Assembly: GCF_021440195.1 (NCBI RefSeq)
Contig: NZ_JAJTSZ010000002.1
Span: 434,001-498,000 of the forward strand
Source of the DNA: Dyadobacter sp. CY356
GTDB taxonomy: Bacteria > Bacteroidota > Bacteroidia > Cytophagales > Spirosomataceae
Length of the DNA stretch: 64,000 bases
Direction: 5' to 3'
A program made the position numbers and the translations under genes. Of the stretch, positions 62,452 through 64,000 are shown in pieces (the stretch's first letter is position 1; each line of letters opens with the position of its first letter). Under the pieces are notes generated by a model. That model was not told the DNA's origin and did no database searches. It saw only the letters and a program-made list of their open reading frames with translations.

Positions 62452-63587
62452 GCGACTTAAAAACACAAAGGCACCGATTCGAAGTTTTAGATATGTTTCG
62501 TGGTATATTCGCCTCGCTGGTTTTCCTTTTTCATCTGGGGCCGTTCGCTGAAACGCCACTTCTTAACAATAGCTTCGTTGAGAACTCAGATATGTTTGTG
62601 GATTTTTTCTTTGTGCTTAGTGGCTTTGTAATTGCTTACAGCTATCAGGCTATTGCTGATTTTCAGGCTTTAAAAATATTTTTAACCAAACGTATTTATC
62701 GAATTTATCCTCTGCACCTGGTTATGTTACTGGCTTTTGTGGTAATGGAAATAGCCAAAAACTTATTAAATCCGTATGTGAAAGTAAACAACCTGGACAA
62801 TCAGGCCAATACGATTTATACATTTTTCACTTCTTTGTTTTTAATTAATTCTACGCCCATTCCTGGTGTAAAAGATGTAAGCTGGAACATTCCAAGTTGG
62901 TCAATAAGTGCAGAAATGATCGCTTATGTAGTATTTGCGATCGTTGTATTATTTATTCATACCTCAAACCAGATTTCCAGACGTAACTTTTATTACCTTC
63001 TTGTAGTCATTGCATCTGTTTCCGGACTTTGGTTTGTGTCAGAAAGCTTCCAGATTAATTACAGTTTCAATTATGGTTTTCTTCGCGGAATTCTCGGCTT
63101 CTTCACAGGAGTGCTTTGCTTTAATCTGTTCAATGCAACAAATATTGAAGTTAGAAAACTGCCGGCTTATTTATTTACGATTGGCGAAATCATTACGCTG
63201 ACTCTAATCATTATTTGCATATGTAACGGACAAGCCTTAAAGCCTCTTGGAGTGATTTTTGAAGTTTTATTCTTTGCCTGCATTTTTGTTTTTTCTTTCG
63301 AAAAAGGACTTATTTCTTCTGGTCTGAAAAATATCGGACTGCTGAAAAAGTTGGGACAATATTCCTATTCAATTTATATGACCCACGCCTTTCTAATCAG
63401 CATTTTCAATGTGTTATTTATTAGAATAATCAAATTACCTCCAACCTCCTACTCTTGGTTATTTTTACTGAATTTTATACTGATCTACTTTGTATCCGCC
63501 TGGACGTACAAGCATATTGAAATGAGATTCCAATATAAAAAGAAGATAACTCAGAAGGTCGACCAGGAATCGATCAACACTTTGTGA
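62448..63587 (+). CDS. Acyltransferase 3 family membrane protein
   Basis: A 379-aa protein with about ten membrane helices and the family N-terminus FEVLDMFRGIFASLVFLFHL. It has FFFVLSGFVIAYSYQ and LTKRIYRIYPLH near residues 45-85, and a SWSISAEMIAYVVF segment. Such enzymes O-acylate surface polysaccharides or lipids. Translational overlap with the switch gene ties it to the partner-switching operon. Confidence 0.9.
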   Translation: MSDLKTQRHRFEVLDMFRGIFASLVFLFHLGPFAETPLLNNSFVENSDMFVDFFFVLSGFVIAYSYQAIADFQALKIFLTKRIYRIYPLHLVMLLAFVVMEIAKNLLNPYVKVNNLDNQANTIYTFFTSLFLINSTPIPGVKDVSWNIPSWSISAEMIAYVVFAIVVLFIHTSNQISRRNFYYLLVVIASVSGLWFVSESFQINYSFNYGFLRGILGFFTGVLCFNLFNATNIEVRKLPAYLFTIGEIITLTLIIICICNGQALKPLGVIFEVLFFACIFVFSFEKGLISSGLKNIGLLKKLGQYSYSIYMTHAFLISIFNVLFIRIIKLPPTSYSWLFLLNFILIYFVSAWTYKHIEMRFQYKKKITQKVDQESINTL

Positions 63588-63635
63588 TCACATTAAAGGT
63601 CTCTTAATCAATGATTAAAAAGTAAGATCTAATAC

Positions 63636-64000
63636 TTAGCTTACCTGATCTTCAATAATTAATCCCTTCACCACAAGCGTATTATAAATCACGTCGGATA
63701 TCTTATTGATCCTGTTATCCCAGGTATTATCCGCAGCAACAGCCACCCTTTCCGCTCTTAGTTCGTCATTGTCAGATCGTAAAGCTGTATTGATTGCTTC
63801 TGAAAAATGATCCGGACTTGAACAGAACTCAACGTAACCCTTTGTAAATTCATTTAAATCAGGGTTGAAATCAATGGCTACAACCGGTTTCCCAGCTCCA
63901 AGGTATTCGAACAGCTTTAAAGGAAAAATGCTATTACTCACCTCATCCTTCTGGAAAGGAATGAGTGCGACGTCAAAACCTTTTATAACAGAAGGCATAT
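63636..64000 (-). CDS. Glycosyltransferase family 1 protein, C-terminal part (cut by the window end)
   Basis: Only the last ~120 residues are inside the window. They contain the GT-B C-terminal signature IFPLKLFEYLGAGKPVVAID with the donor-binding Glu. The reading frame runs off the right edge. It faces the acyltransferase gene and extends the surface-glycan neighbourhood. Confidence 0.82.
   Translation of the reverse strand, partial: MPSVIKGFDVALIPFQKDEVSNSIFPLKLFEYLGAGKPVVAIDFNPDLNEFTKGYVEFCSSPDHFSEAINTALRSDNDELRAERVAVAADNTWDNRINKISDVIYNTLVVKGLIIEDQVS

Noticed and set aside
1..64000. tRNA, rRNA, CRISPR arrays, insertion sequences or prophage genes
   Set aside because: Intergenic gaps were read for T-loop/CCA-type tRNA features, regular repeats and terminal inverted repeats next to transposases; none were found.

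Overview
The window looks like chromosomal DNA of a Cytophagales-type member of the Bacteroidota, most like Dyadobacter or a relative. This is inferred from gene families and signals, not from a database search. The indicators are lineage-typical families (DUF3822, DUF5683, a BT_3928-type DoxX protein, the folP-cdaA pair, duplicated DUF1599, FadL-like porins), A-rich leaders with few Shine-Dalgarno sequences, and promoters of the Bacteroidota form TTG-N19-TAnnTTTG. I see no tRNA, rRNA, CRISPR array, insertion sequence, integrase or phage gene. The region reads as ordinary core and accessory chromosome.

Layout. 0-11.6 kb: a TetR regulator, a divergent polyphosphate-kinase-like protein, pyrE with a CNNM/HlyC membrane protein, two Nudix hydrolases, coaD with DUF3822, a CBS protein, a RecD-like helicase and a Sua5-type tRNA modification enzyme. 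11.9-18 kb: a two-gene exported GMC dehydrogenase operon behind two palindromes, an ABC-F translation factor with a decayed second ATP site, a secreted beta-propeller protein and rpsT. 18-31 kb: folP-cdaA, the DUF1599/DoxX/aroK group, an outer-membrane FadL protein, a Gly/Tyr/Ser-rich lipoprotein, proS, an FKBP isomerase, dprA with an AlbA_2 protein, and an orphan glycogen-branching-type enzyme. 31-40 kb: a long leftward run parA-parB-DUF5683-dapB-lepB-lepB (two signal peptidases in tandem), a radical SAM/SPASM protein, and an Lrp/alanine dehydrogenase divergent pair. 40-50.7 kb: a DEAD-box helicase with a long structured leader, DinB, two exported sugar-isomerase-like proteins, a zinc phospholipase-like protein, ung, apaG, a methyltransferase and a zinc peptidase. 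50.7-57.5 kb: a pair of polytopic membrane proteins, a GH43 enzyme, a minimal mlaEFD lipid transport operon and an orphan Hpt protein.

57.5-64 kb is a surface-glycan neighbourhood (two GT2 enzymes, an acyltransferase and the end of a GT1 enzyme). It surrounds a tightly overlapping operon of a membrane protein, a REC-SpoIIE phosphatase, a STAS protein, an atypical HATPase-like protein and the acyltransferase. I infer a partner-switching module that acts on envelope polysaccharide rather than on a sigma factor, because no sigma factor is nearby.

The most unusual observations are these: (1) the PPK1-like protein keeps the phospho-accepting histidine but has replaced the residues aligned with E. 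coli Arg375, Arg405, Arg564 and His592; (2) the ABC-F protein has lost Walker A and the catalytic Glu of its second nucleotide-binding domain; (3) the partner-switching/acyltransferase operon; (4) the ~365-nt structured leader of the DEAD-box helicase; (5) paired palindromes in front of the GMC dehydrogenase operon.
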